A stretch of 64,000 nt of DNA from Lactococcus lactis (GTDB lineage Bacteria; Bacillota; Bacilli; Lactobacillales; Streptococcaceae): NCBI RefSeq assembly GCF_029023865.1, contig NZ_CP118969.1, forward strand, positions 1,116,001-1,180,000. The letters run 5' to 3'. Shown one piece after another: positions 37,345 to 46,548 of the stretch. The notes beneath the pieces were generated by a model. The model was not told the origin of the DNA, made no database searches, and saw only the letters and a list, made by a program, of their open reading frames with translations. Made by a program: the position numbers and the translations under genes. Numbering within the stretch: the first letter of the stretch is position 1; each line of letters opens with the position of its first letter.

Positions 37345-38244
37345 ATGATAAAAGAAACTGACCTTGAAAATATCCCAGATTTGCTGGTTAAATTTAATGA
37401 ACCATTATCAAAATATACCTATACAAAAGTAGGTGGACCAGCAGATATCTTAGCTTTTCCAGCTACAATTGAAGCACTGACAGAATTATTAGTTAAAGCA
37501 AAATCAACTGACACAGCAGTTACTGTGCTTGGAAATGCTTCAAATTTGATTGTGCGTGATGGTGGAATTCGTGGCCTTGTGATTTTACTTGAAAAATTAG
37601 AGTCAGTAAAAGTGGCTGGCTATACGATTGAAGCTCAAGCTGGTGCAAAATTAAAAGAAGTAACACAAGTGGCACAAGCAAATTCACTGACAGGTTTTGA
37701 ATTTGCCTGCGGAATTCCAGGTTCAATTGGTGGTGCTGTTTTCATGAATGCTGGAGCTTATGGTGGCGAAATTTCTCAAGTTTTGGTAAGTTGCAAAGTT
37801 ATGGATACTGACGGAAACATTTCGGTTCTGACTGCAAGTGAAATGCAATTTGGCTACCGTCATTCTGTCATTCGTGACAAAAATTTGGTTGTTTTGTCAG
37901 CAAAATTTGAACTCCAAGCAGGTGATCCGACTCAAATTCAAAATGAAATGAATCGACTCAATTTCCTGCGTGAAAGTAAACAACCCTTGGAATATCCAAG
38001 TTGCGGTTCAGTTTTCAAACGCCCAGTCGGTCATTTTGCGGGACAATTAATCCAAGAAGCTAATCTACAAGGCGTACGCATTGGCGGTGTTGAAGTTAGC
38101 AAAAAACATGCAGGTTTCATGGTTAATGTTGCAAATGGAAATGCGACAGATTATGAAAAACTTATCGCACATGTTATTGATAAAGTGAAAGAAAACTCAG
38201 GGGTCACTCTTGAACCTGAAGTTAGAATAATCGGTGAAAAATAA
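37345..38244 (+). CDS. murB: UDP-N-acetylenolpyruvoylglucosamine reductase
   Basis: 299 residues, the short (type II) form. FAD-binding segments [31 protein letters not shown] and [20 protein letters not shown]; catalytic Ser in [11 protein letters not shown] and final Glu in LEPEVRIIG. Reduces UDP-GlcNAc-enolpyruvate to UDP-MurNAc in peptidoglycan synthesis. In streptococci and lactococci murB precedes potABCD, as here, but a terminator and a long non-coding transcript separate them. Confidence 0.96.
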
Positions 38245-38266
38245 GACAGGATTTTCCTGTCTTTTT
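38243..38266 (+). terminator. Terminator after murB
   Basis: AAGACAGG/CCTGTCTT with a short loop and T5, overlapping the stop codon. Confidence 0.88.
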
Positions 38267-38277
38267 CAAATTTCAAC

Positions 38278-38306
38278 TTGATAAATCATCTAATTTAAGC
38301 TATAAT
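38278..38306 (+). promoter_or_regulatory. Promoter of long non-coding transcript
   Basis: TTGATA (38278-38283), 17-nt spacer, TATAAT (38301-38306). Confidence 0.75.
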
Positions 38307-38424
38307 TAATGGTGTTCTGTGCATATACAGAAGATTTGACCGCTCAATTATACTGATGAATAAACCGTCAGCAAATTAGACCTTTCTATCTGCCAATTTA
38401 ATGGTTGAATTCTGGATTTAATTT

Positions 38425-38590
38425 ACTGACAGAAATTTCAACAAAGTCGAAATTTCCTTTATCTACCGCTTCAATGGCTTCCTCTGGTCGCATTGAACTG
38501 ATAGAAATTTCAGCAAAGCTGAAACTTCCCTTATCCACCGATTCAATGACTTACTTTGGTCGCATTGAACTGATGAAACTAAAAATTTCT
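38425..38590 (+). repeat. 72-bp tandem repeat, two full copies and a partial third
   Basis: Units begin ACTGA(C/T)AG at 38425 and 38497 and ACTGATGA at 38569, an exact 72-bp spacing. Each full unit carries a GAAATTTC-based hairpin and a TTCAATG/CATTGAA hairpin; both stems are kept although the copies differ at several positions. Confidence 0.8.
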
Positions 38591-38882
38591 CAAAAATACT
38601 TTTCGTCAGTAAAAATAACATCTCGTCAGTAAAATATTGACGATTTGTCAGTAAAAATTGAGCCAAGGCCAGACGGACAGCCGGGTCAAAAGCCGAAATT
38701 GGCGACTTTCGTTGCCTTATTGATTAACTCTTTTTAGGAGTTATGGGGAATATAAAAGCCCCACCCAAGAAAAACACGCTTTGGCGCATCAATAAGAGTA
38801 TTAAAAGTTCTTCTGCTGTATAGACTCTGCACTAGATTTTTCTGTTTTTCCTTTTGGAATCAGAAAACTTAAATTGATGATG

Positions 38883-38907
38883 AAACCAAGCGTTGGCTTG
38901 GTTTTTT
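38883..38907 (+). terminator. Terminator upstream of potA
   Basis: AAACCAAGC/GCTTGGTTT with a 4-nt loop and T6; ends the candidate RNA or attenuates potA. Confidence 0.88.
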
Positions 38908-38967
38908 ATATTACTTACAAGCAATTTTACGGCTTATCACATCTTTATATTCAAAGGAATTAAAAAA

Positions 38968-40254
38968 ATGTCAAAAACAATTATCGAATTTAAAAATGTC
39001 AGTAAAACTTATGCTGACACTGATACAACCGTTCTTAAAGATATTTCATTTGAACTAGAAGAGGGAAAATTTTATACTCTTTTAGGCGCATCAGGTTCAG
39101 GAAAATCAACAATTTTAAATATTATTGCTGGGCTTCTTGATGCAACCGATGGTGATGTTATTCTTGATAATAAAAGAATTAATGACTTACCCGCAAATAA
39201 ACGAAATGTTCATACTATTTTTCAATCCTATGCTCTTTTTCCAAATATGAACGTTTTTGATAACGTCGCTTTCGCTCTTAAAATTAAAGGGGTAGATAAA
39301 AAGGAAATTGCCAAGCGCGTCTCTGAGAGTTTAAAACTCGTGCGTTTAGACGGCTTTGAAAAGCGTTCAATTACTAAATTATCAGGAGGGCAAAAACAAA
39401 GGGTAGCTATTGCCCGTGCCATAATTGATCGCCCTAAAGTTCTCTTACTTGATGAATCTCTTTCAGCACTTGATATGAAACTCAGAAAAGATATGCAATA
39501 TGAATTAAGAGAGTTACAACAAAGTCTTGGAATTACATTTATCTTTGTTACGCATGACCAAGAAGAAGCGCTAGCAATGTCTGATTGGGTCTTCATCATG
39601 AATGAAGGCGAAATTGTGCAATCAGGGACTCCAACTGATATTTATGATGAACCAATTAATCATTTTGTTGCTGATTTCATTGGAGAATCAAACATTCTAA
39701 ACGGAAGAATGATTGAAGACTATCTCGTTGAATTTAATGGTCAGAAATTTGAAGCTGTTGATGGTGGGATGCGTAAAAATGAACCAATTGAGGTTGTTAT
39801 TCGCCCTGAAGATATCTGGTTTACACTGCCTGACGAAGGTAAATTCAATGTAAAAGTAGATACTCAACTCTTTCGTGGCGTCCATTATGAAATTGTAGCC
39901 TACGATGAATTTAATAACGAATGGCTCATTCATTCAACGCATAAAGCCATTGTTGGAGAAACAGTTGGACTCGATTTTGACCCAGAAGCCATTCACATCA
40001 TGCGTCTTAATGAAACAGAAGAAGAATTTGACGCACGTATTGAAGAATATGTTGAAGAAGAAGAAACTGTCGGTTTAGCTAATGCTGTCGAAGAAGAAAA
40101 TGCCGAAGAAGAAGCTGCCATTCAAGAAGCCGTTAAAGAAGCGCTTGAAAACACGATGGAATTGACAGAACTTGCTGAAACAGTGAATGAAATTTTACAA
40201 AAGCAAGAGAATGAATCTGAGTCAGAAAATAAAGAAAGTGGGGCCAATAAGTGA
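38968..40254 (+). CDS. potA: Spermidine/putrescine ABC transporter ATPase PotA
   Basis: 428 residues from ATG 38968 ([19 protein letters not shown]), preceded by AAAGGA; the frame from 38893 would start inside the terminator. Walker [11 protein letters not shown], signature LSGGQKQR, Walker [12 protein letters not shown] (Ser replaces the usual Pro), then a TOBE domain. The last ~65 residues form an acidic tail rich in Glu ([15 protein letters not shown]) that typical PotA lacks. Energises polyamine import. GTGA overlap with potB. Confidence 0.94.
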   Translation: MSKTIIEFKNVSKTYADTDTTVLKDISFELEEGKFYTLLGASGSGKSTILNIIAGLLDATDGDVILDNKRINDLPANKRNVHTIFQSYALFPNMNVFDNVAFALKIKGVDKKEIAKRVSESLKLVRLDGFEKRSITKLSGGQKQRVAIARAIIDRPKVLLLDESLSALDMKLRKDMQYELRELQQSLGITFIFVTHDQEEALAMSDWVFIMNEGEIVQSGTPTDIYDEPINHFVADFIGESNILNGRMIEDYLVEFNGQKFEAVDGGMRKNEPIEVVIRPEDIWFTLPDEGKFNVKVDTQLFRGVHYEIVAYDEFNNEWLIHSTHKAIVGETVGLDFDPEAIHIMRLNETEEEFDARIEEYVEEEETVGLANAVEEENAEEEAAIQEAVKEALENTMELTELAETVNEILQKQENESESENKESGANK

Positions 40255-41039
40255 CCAAAAGAATTTATTCTGTTCCCTATTTTCTCTGGATTCTTTTCTT
40301 TGTTATCGTCCCTTTGGCCATGCTTTTATGGCAATCATTTTTTGATTTAAATGGTCACTTTACCCTTAACAATTATATCCTCTATTTTTCTAGCGGAACT
40401 TACCTCTTAATGACATGGAACTCTATTCTCTACGCACTGATTATTACTGTAGCAACCCTTGTCATCTCCTACCCCGTAGCTTATGTTTTGACCAAACTAA
40501 AAATGAAACAATTTTGGCTCATGCTTATTATTTTACCTACATGGGTTAACTTGTTACTCAAAGCCTATGCCTTTATTGGAATTTTTGGTAAATATGGTTC
40601 AGTTAATAACTTTTTACAGTTTTTGGGAATTGGACGGACACAGATTCTATTTACTGACCTAAGTTTTATTTTGGTCGCATCATATATTTCCATTCCCTTT
40701 ATGGTTTTACCAATTTTTAATGCTTTAAATGATTTAGATGATAATTTGGTAAATGCGAGTGCCGATTTAGGCGCCTCACGTTTCCAAACTTTTACTCAAG
40801 TGATTTGGCCACTTTCACTAAACGGTGTCAGAGCTGGAGTGCAGGCTGTCTTTATTCCCAGTTTGTCACTCTTCATGTTGACGCGTTTAATCGGTGGGAA
40901 TAAAGTCATCACACTCGGTACGGCCGTTGAAGAACACTTCCTAACGACACAAAACTGGGGAATGGGTTCAACCATTGCTGTTGTTTTAGTTGTAGCCATG
41001 TTGATTGTCATGAGAATGACGAAAGAAAGGAGAGATTGA
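40251..41039 (+). CDS. potB: Spermidine/putrescine permease PotB
   Basis: 262 residues, six membrane segments, from GTG 40251 overlapping the potA stop. Type I ABC permease with the EAA-type loop [26 protein letters not shown]. Pairs with PotC to form the channel for polyamines. Confidence 0.94.
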   Translation: MTKRIYSVPYFLWILFFVIVPLAMLLWQSFFDLNGHFTLNNYILYFSSGTYLLMTWNSILYALIITVATLVISYPVAYVLTKLKMKQFWLMLIILPTWVNLLLKAYAFIGIFGKYGSVNNFLQFLGIGRTQILFTDLSFILVASYISIPFMVLPIFNALNDLDDNLVNASADLGASRFQTFTQVIWPLSLNGVRAGVQAVFIPSLSLFMLTRLIGGNKVITLGTAVEEHFLTTQNWGMGSTIAVVLVVAMLIVMRMTKERRD

Positions 41040-41040
41040 T

Positions 41041-41841
41041 TTGCGAAATAAAAATTCACTTGGTAAAGTTTACCTCACCTTTGTCCTCATCCTTTTATAT
41101 GCACCTATTTTTTACCTTATTTTTTACTCATTCAACTCCGGAAGTGATATGAGCAAATTTACAGGTTTCACATTAGATAATTTCAAAACGTTATTTGCTG
41201 ACAGTCGTCTAATTCTGATTGTTGTTCAAACTTTCTTTCTCGCCTTTTTAAGCTCACTGATTGCTACAGTTATTGGAACAATTGGTGCTTTGAACCTTGT
41301 TAAATTCAAGAGAAGACGTCGTGAAACTTTACTGGGCTTAAATAATGTCTTAATGGTTTCCCCAGACGTTGTCATCGGTGCTTCCTTCCTGATTTTATTT
41401 ACAATTGTTGGAATGAAACTTGGTTTTATGTCTGTTTTACTCAGTCATATTGCCTTCTCTATCCCTATTGTTGTTCTGATGGTAATGCCGCTTTATCAAG
41501 AAATGGATAGTTCACTCATTGATGCCGCAAATGATTTAGGGGCAAATTCAAGCCAAATAATGCGTGAAATTACCCTGCCCTATTTAACACCAGGAATTAT
41601 TGCTGGTTTCTTTATGGCATTTACTTATTCTTTAGATGATTTTGCTGTCACTTTCTTTGTCACAGGAAATGATTTCACAACCCTATCAGTTGAAATCTAT
41701 TCCAGAGCTCGCGCCGGAATTTCTTTAGAAATTAATGCCCTTTCTACTCTTGTATTTCTCTTTTCAATTCTATTAGTTATAGGCTATTATTATATTATGA
41801 GAGATTCAGAAACTGTTGGAAAATCTTCAAATCTGACTTAA
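41041..41841 (+). CDS. potC: Spermidine/putrescine permease PotC
   Basis: 266 residues, six membrane segments, from TTG 41041 (AAAGGAG 5-11 nt upstream spaced by the potB stop). EAA loop MDSSLIDAANDLGANSSQIMREITLP. Second permease subunit of the PotABCD importer. Confidence 0.94.
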   Translation: MRNKNSLGKVYLTFVLILLYAPIFYLIFYSFNSGSDMSKFTGFTLDNFKTLFADSRLILIVVQTFFLAFLSSLIATVIGTIGALNLVKFKRRRRETLLGLNNVLMVSPDVVIGASFLILFTIVGMKLGFMSVLLSHIAFSIPIVVLMVMPLYQEMDSSLIDAANDLGANSSQIMREITLPYLTPGIIAGFFMAFTYSLDDFAVTFFVTGNDFTTLSVEIYSRARAGISLEINALSTLVFLFSILLVIGYYYIMRDSETVGKSSNLT

Positions 41842-41888
41842 AACTATTTTACTGATACTTTGTAGCTCAAAGTATAGAAAGGAGAAAC

Positions 41889-42956
41889 TTGAAAAAATTA
41901 TCATACTTCTTTGTAGGAATTTTGATTATTACTGCCTCGTTAGGGCTGATTACTAATAGAATGAAAGCTGCTGATGGAGTCAAAACTCAAAATAATAGCC
42001 TGACCATTTTTAACTGGGGAGAGTATATCGACCCAGACTTGATTAGTAAATTTCAAAAAGAAACAGGTTATAAAGTAAACTATATGACCTTTGATTCCAA
42101 TGAAGCCATGTATTCAAAAGTCAAACAAGGAGGAACAGCTTATGACCTGATTGTTCCTTCCGATTACATGATTGAAAAAATGGCCAAAGAAAATTTGCTC
42201 ATTAAGCTAGACCATAGTAAGATTAAAGGTTTAAAAGATGATGACCCTAAACTCCTAAATCCGGCTTTTGACCAAGGAAATCACTATTCTGTTCCATACT
42301 TCTGGGGAACATTAGGGATTGTTTATAATTCAAAAACAGTAACAAGGCCACCAAAAACGTGGAATGATATCTGGTCACCAACTTACAAAAACTCAATTTT
42401 ACTGACAGACAGTGTGCGTGACGTTATGGCAATGGTCCTTAGTAAACATGGATATTCATTAAATACAACCAACCAAAAAGAGCTAGATATAGCTTATCAA
42501 GATCTTCTAAAACTTACGCCAAATGTAAAAGCAATTCTGGGTGATGAAATCATGAATTACATGATTAATAATGAAACACCTTTGGCCGTTGTTTATAGCG
42601 GACAAGCAGCAGAAATGACCTCTGAAAATAAAAATTTGAAATACGTTATCCCCGAGCGAACAAATATTTGGTATGACAATTTAGCCATTCCAAAAACAGC
42701 TAAAAACGTCAAAGCAGCTTACGCATTTATCAATTTCATGCAAGAACCCAAAAATGCAGCCCAAAATGCGCAGTGGATTGGTTATGCAACCCCAAATTTG
42801 AAAGCCAAAGCCCTCTTACCCAAAGAAATTCGAGATAATAAATCCTTTTATCCAGATGAAGCAACCATCAAAGACGATGAAGCCTACAAAAACCTTAATC
42901 CATATTGGACTGGAATTTATAATGATTTATATTTAGAATTTAAGATGAATAAATAA
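41889..42956 (+). CDS. potD: Spermidine/putrescine-binding protein PotD
   Basis: 355 residues from TTG 41889 with AAGGAG upstream. N-terminal signal or anchor helix (about 5-27) without a lipobox Cys, unusual for a Gram-positive binding protein, so it may be held by an uncleaved helix. Periplasmic-binding fold: LTIFNWGEYIDPDLISKFQKE, YDLIVPSDYMIEKM, and a polyamine-pocket Trp/Glu/Asp pattern (NWGEYI, PYFWGTLGIVYN, NIWYDNLAIP). Captures polyamines for PotABC. Confidence 0.93.
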   Translation: MKKLSYFFVGILIITASLGLITNRMKAADGVKTQNNSLTIFNWGEYIDPDLISKFQKETGYKVNYMTFDSNEAMYSKVKQGGTAYDLIVPSDYMIEKMAKENLLIKLDHSKIKGLKDDDPKLLNPAFDQGNHYSVPYFWGTLGIVYNSKTVTRPPKTWNDIWSPTYKNSILLTDSVRDVMAMVLSKHGYSLNTTNQKELDIAYQDLLKLTPNVKAILGDEIMNYMINNETPLAVVYSGQAAEMTSENKNLKYVIPERTNIWYDNLAIPKTAKNVKAAYAFINFMQEPKNAAQNAQWIGYATPNLKAKALLPKEIRDNKSFYPDEATIKDDEAYKNLNPYWTGIYNDLYLEFKMNK

Positions 42957-43213
42957 AAAGTGATATTTAGAGTGATTTAGTCTAATTTGAAGAAAAATGC
43001 TTGGACGTAAATAAACAACGAGTATATATAAATAAGAAATAATTTAAATTTGAATGGGTACAGTGGTACAAGAATTTGAGCGCATATAATTGTCTCAGAA
43101 AATACAACAGCATACGCAACAAAGCAAGCGAGAAGTTTCACAATGCATTATGACTAAATCCAGCTAATCTTTTGGAACCACACATTGGGACTGCAAAGGA
43201 TGAAGACTAGCGT

Positions 43214-43241
43214 AAAAATGGAGTATAAGCTCCATTTTTTT
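43214..43241 (+). terminator. Terminator upstream of rgg
   Basis: AAATGGAG/CTCCATTT, 6-nt loop, T8. Confidence 0.8.
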
Positions 43242-43264
43242 GTTCCATAATATCACTCTGAGCA

Positions 43265-43299
43265 CATACCTCATACCTTACAGAGATTTTTGGTATAAT
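43265..43299 (+). promoter_or_regulatory. rgg promoter with tandem heptamer
   Basis: Extended -10 TGG-TATAAT at 43291-43299. CATACCT is repeated head-to-tail at 43265-43271 and 43272-43278, covering the expected -35 position, a possible regulator site. Confidence 0.5.
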
Positions 43300-43330
43300 T
43301 TGTTTGAATATATGAGAAAGCGAAAAAATA

Positions 43331-44191
43331 ATGGGAAATAAAACTGGCAAGATATTTTCGATTCTTAGAGAGGCGAAGCACTTAACACTTAGAGAAGTGA
43401 CGGCAAATGAATTCTCTTTGGCTCAGGAATCAAAGTTTGAACGTGGAGAAACCTCACTCACGATTGATAAATTTTTACTTTTGCTCCAAAACACTCAACT
43501 CTCGTTAGATGAATTTCAAGATTTTTATGATAATTATTCCTTGTCTGAAAACTATACTTTTCATGATGAGCTTCGAGAAGCACATCGTATCAAAGACTTG
43601 AATCAAATCAAAAAATGGTTGCATTATTGGAAAGAGAAATCAGAAAAAAATTCGGATAAAAAATATTTCAAATTAAATTACATTGTATCTAAGGTATCAC
43701 TCGCTTCTACTGCTGGTGGGAACCCCACCAAAGATGATATTGATGTTTTGATGAGTTATTTGGATTTAGTAGAACAGTGGGGGAGGTATGAAATTTGGGT
43801 GTTCAGTGTTTGTCAGCATTATCTTGACGATAATATGTTGGATTATTATGGTACAGAAATATTTGATAAGTCAAGTTACTATAAAAATGTTCACCAGAAC
43901 CAACAAATGGTCATTCGGACAATGTTGAATCTTGCAGACACCTGGCTTAATCGAAAAAAATTAGAGAAGGCATTGGTTTGTCTTAATCGTGTTAAGACAA
44001 TTGGAATACCGATTGAGTTTTTTGAAGAAGCCATTACATTAAGATATTTGGAAGGACATTATCTCCATCTATTGGAGGACCCAAAAGGGAAACTAATGAT
44101 GCAAGATTGTGCTAAAGACATCGAAAAATATGGATATACTCAAGCAGCTCAGGAGCTTTATGAAGAGATTTACGATTTAGGAGAATTGTAA
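43331..44191 (+). CDS. Rgg/GadR/MutR-family transcriptional regulator
   Basis: 286 residues. N-terminal HTH (LREAKHLTLREVTANEFSLAQESKFERGETSLTIDKFLLLL, about 12-52) followed by the all-helical TPR-like repeat domain of Rgg proteins, which in streptococci binds short hydrophobic peptide pheromones. It lies directly upstream of a radical SAM gene and a peptide gene, the same order as in streptococcal Rgg-controlled RiPP loci. No SHP gene was seen nearby, so its signal may be encoded elsewhere, be the local 34-residue peptide, or not exist. SD is weak (AAAGCGAA). Ends 45 nt before a large hairpin. Confidence 0.88.
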   Translation: MGNKTGKIFSILREAKHLTLREVTANEFSLAQESKFERGETSLTIDKFLLLLQNTQLSLDEFQDFYDNYSLSENYTFHDELREAHRIKDLNQIKKWLHYWKEKSEKNSDKKYFKLNYIVSKVSLASTAGGNPTKDDIDVLMSYLDLVEQWGRYEIWVFSVCQHYLDDNMLDYYGTEIFDKSSYYKNVHQNQQMVIRTMLNLADTWLNRKKLEKALVCLNRVKTIGIPIEFFEEAITLRYLEGHYLHLLEDPKGKLMMQDCAKDIEKYGYTQAAQELYEEIYDLGEL

Positions 44192-44236
44192 TGTTTTCAT
44201 ATATTTAAAAGTTTAAAAAATATTTAAGATAAAATG

Positions 44237-44280
44237 ATAAAATCTCGATAACTTAGTTTAGTTATTGAGATTTTATTTTA
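44237..44280 (+). terminator. 17-bp hairpin between rgg and the radical SAM gene
   Basis: ATAAAATCTCGATAACT pairs with AGTTATTGAGATTTTAT around TAGTTT and runs into TTTA. A -10-like TAAAAT (44230-44235) lies just before it, so it may end rgg transcription, attenuate the next gene, or both. Confidence 0.65.
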
Positions 44281-44289
44281 GGAGTACTC

Positions 44290-46548
44290 ATGATGAAGTC
44301 AATGTTAATTTTTCCGCCAGGTTGGGATCCACGGGGGCCCTATTTATCTTTGCCTGTATTAAAAGCCTATCTTCAACAAAATAATCAAGAGGTTTTAATT
44401 CGTGATGAAAATGTTGAATTTTATGACTTTTTCTTCTCAGAACAGTTTTTCAAGCGGATGAGTAGAGAAACTTCAACTCTAAAAAAGAGTATTTATTTCA
44501 ATTCAACATTACATATCCAAGAAGCAAAAGATGTAATACGCTCAAAAGATTCAAAGTCTTGGCAAAGAAAGTTTGCTTGGAATGTTTTATCCAATTTGAA
44601 TTATCTTGCAGGAAAAGTTTATAAAGGATTCGAAATCGATTTTAACAGCATGCATTTCAAATATTCGCACGATTCCACTTCAGAGATAATGAAAGCATTA
44701 TCAGATAGAGCAGCCAATCCACTCATTGAATATTTTGAAAAGGATTGTTCAACCATTGAAGAAATTAAAAATCAAGAGATTGAATATATTGGTTTCTCTG
44801 TCACAGGAAATACCCAACTCATTCCAACTTTAACAATGTGTAAGGCAATTAAAGAATTATGTCCAAGCGTAAAACACATTCAGTTAGGCGGTAATTTTAT
44901 TACTCGTATTTCATCACTTATTGGTAATCTACATCCTTTTTGGAACTACATTGACTCTATGCTTCTTTATGATGGTGAAGAAAACTTATCATCTTTTTTA
45001 CAGCAGTTGGAAAACAATAAAGATTACTCAAACATTCCTAATCTATATTATTTGGATGATCATAGAAATTTGAAACGAAATGAGATCGTAGAGTCTAAAA
45101 CAATAAATAGCTTACCGCCAGATTTTGATGGATTTGATTTTTCCAAATACTTCACAGATAATCTATGGATTCCCATTTATACCTCAAGAGCTTGCGTAAA
45201 TAAGTGTACCTTCTGTACAATTCCTAACGCTTCAGGGGGGAAATTTAGACATATGCCTGCTAAAAAAGTCGTAGAAAACATGGAAGTTGTGAAGGAAAAA
45301 TACGGCATTTCTCATTTTTCATTTGTAGATGAAACATTTCTTATGCCTAAAATGAAGCAAATTGCAAAGTTATTGATTGACAATGAGCAGAAAGACATTT
45401 CATGGTATTGCGAAACCCGCTTTTCAAAGTTGCTTACCGCAGATACGACACAAATCTTGAGAAAAGGGGGATGTTCTAATATTCAATTTGGGCTTGAATC
45501 TTATAATCAAAGGGTACTGGACCTGATGGATAAAAATATTGATATTGCTTGGATTGAACCCAATATTATAAATTGTTTTGAAGCAGGAATTTCGGTTCAC
45601 CTCTTTTTTATGACAGGATTTCCGACAGAAACCTTAGAAGAAGCAAAGAATACCTATCATTTTGCAAATGAAATGATTTTGAAATCCAAAAAGGATTATG
45701 GCCTTCCTTATTCTACAAAGGGATTTGGCACGTTTGGACTTGAAGTGGGCGCAGGCGTTTATGAGAAACCCGAAGTATTTAATATTGAAATTTTAGAACC
45801 AGCTGATGATGAAGATTTAAGGCTCTCTCGGGATTATAATATTCACGAAGGCTTGACATCAGATGAGGCCAAACAACTTGTGAGCACGATGCGTAGCTCT
45901 AAAATTTCTCTGCAAACCTCTTTTGATGCTCAACAATTTGATATTGAATTCCCTAAGTCTATTCTCCCATCAGAAATTGATTTAATCAACGAACGTGAAA
46001 AAAGGGCAGCAGAACGTTCTTATAAGGTTTATGGATTCTGTTTTGAGAATGAAAGTCTTAAAATAAATCGCTATGTTAGCTTGATTATAGATGAAGAAAC
46101 GCAGATGACTCTTTTGTATAATGTTAAGCATGGAATATTTCTTTCTTATCCTACTTCAGATTTGCAGATAGGAAATGCTAAGATTACCTTTGCTTTAGAT
46201 AATATTAAATCAGATTTAGCCTATTATGATTTTTTGGAACTTGAAAATTCACAAGAAAAATATTCTACTATGGATGAAATTTTTGAAGGAAAATATAAAT
46301 TATGCCTGAACGATTATTTTTTTGAGCACTATAATTCAACGGATTTGTTGATATACAACAAGATGTTTAAGGAAGTGATACAGACTAATGTTTTGGGGCA
46401 TGAGTTATTAAAATACTTCACGATTTCGCATAAGATTCAGGAATGGTATGCTGAGATAACACGCTCAGGCTTAAATTTACCTGTTGAAAAGTTAGAAAAA
46501 CTGATCGTGGACGCTTTGGAATCAAAGGTATTGAAAGTCATGATATGA
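44290..46548 (+). CDS. Cobalamin-type radical SAM protein, probable RiPP maturase
   Basis: 752 residues, three parts. Residues 1-about 250 resemble the cobalamin-binding Rossmann domain of BchE-like radical SAM enzymes (SMLIFPPGWDPRGPYLSLPVLKAYL, EYIGFSVTGNTQLIPTLTMCKAI, HIQLGGNFITR). Residues about 290-500 are the radical SAM barrel with Cys302, Cys306, Cys309 in RACVNKCTFCTIP, then FSFVDETFL and IQFGLES. A ~200-residue C-terminal region has no motif I know. Members of this group perform methylations or rearrangements at unactivated carbons. The 34-codon gene 60 nt downstream is the likely substrate. AGGAG precedes ATG 44290; ATG 44293 is equally possible. The protein has no SPASM-type Cys-rich C-terminus. 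Confidence 0.82.
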   Translation: MMKSMLIFPPGWDPRGPYLSLPVLKAYLQQNNQEVLIRDENVEFYDFFFSEQFFKRMSRETSTLKKSIYFNSTLHIQEAKDVIRSKDSKSWQRKFAWNVLSNLNYLAGKVYKGFEIDFNSMHFKYSHDSTSEIMKALSDRAANPLIEYFEKDCSTIEEIKNQEIEYIGFSVTGNTQLIPTLTMCKAIKELCPSVKHIQLGGNFITRISSLIGNLHPFWNYIDSMLLYDGEENLSSFLQQLENNKDYSNIPNLYYLDDHRNLKRNEIVESKTINSLPPDFDGFDFSKYFTDNLWIPIYTSRACVNKCTFCTIPNASGGKFRHMPAKKVVENMEVVKEKYGISHFSFVDETFLMPKMKQIAKLLIDNEQKDISWYCETRFSKLLTADTTQILRKGGCSNIQFGLESYNQRVLDLMDKNIDIAWIEPNIINCFEAGISVHLFFMTGFPTETLEEAKNTYHFANEMILKSKKDYGLPYSTKGFGTFGLEVGAGVYEKPEVFNIEILEPADDEDLRLSRDYNIHEGLTSDEAKQLVSTMRSSKISLQTSFDAQQFDIEFPKSILPSEIDLINEREKRAAERSYKVYGFCFENESLKINRYVSLIIDEETQMTLLYNVKHGIFLSYPTSDLQIGNAKITFALDNIKSDLAYYDFLELENSQEKYSTMDEIFEGKYKLCLNDYFFEHYNSTDLLIYNKMFKEVIQTNVLGHELLKYFTISHKIQEWYAEITRSGLNLPVEKLEKLIVDALESKVLKVMI

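Larger units (their letters stand above)
38313..38907 (+). ncRNA. Candidate structured RNA of about 600 nt, class unknown
   Basis: This region between murB and potA has a promoter at 38278 and a terminator at 38883, and no convincing gene. GTGCA-TATACAG (38319-38330) can pair with CTGTATA (38816-38822) plus TGCAC (38828-38832), closing a 500-nt domain. Inside are CTTATTGAT/ATCAATAAG (38716-38724 with 38788-38796) enclosing AACTC/GAGTT and GGGG/CCCC hairpins, GGCGAC/GTTGCC at 38701-38716, and a tandem 72-nt repeat block. It lacks RNase P, tmRNA, SRP and known riboswitch signatures. It could be a stand-alone RNA or an attenuating leader of potABCD. A 75-codon frame at 38405-38632 crosses the repeats; 72 is a multiple of three, so coding cannot be fully excluded. 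Confidence 0.55.
42957..43330 (+). other. Intergenic region potD-rgg
   Basis: 374 nt. Contains a terminator at 43214-43241 and the rgg promoter near 43294. Between 43040 and 43210 a broken frame (..FEWVQWYKNLSAYNC.. then ..LNPANLLEPHIGTAKDED) is interrupted by a stop; it may be a decayed gene but I cannot name it. I looked for a short hydrophobic peptide (SHP) gene on both strands and found no convincing one. Confidence 0.4.

Noticed and set aside
38405-38632. 75-codon ORF across the 72-bp repeats
   Set aside because: No SD, odd composition, and the repeats keep RNA stems; the frame persists because 72 is divisible by three. Kept only as an alternative.
38641-38832. RNase P RNA, tmRNA or 6S RNA in the murB-potA gap
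   Set aside because: The conserved GGAAAGUCC and ACAGAA elements of RNase P, the tmRNA tRNA-like ends and a 6S bubble are absent.
38893-38967. 25-residue N-terminal extension of potA
   Set aside because: It begins inside the upstream terminator stem; ATG 38968 has AAAGGA and matches the PotA N-terminus.
43084-43111. Short minus-strand ORFs upstream of rgg as SHP pheromone genes
   Set aside because: The 13-codon (MRSNSC..) and 43-codon (MLLYFL..) frames lack SDs and the charged-start/hydrophobic-end pattern of SHPs.
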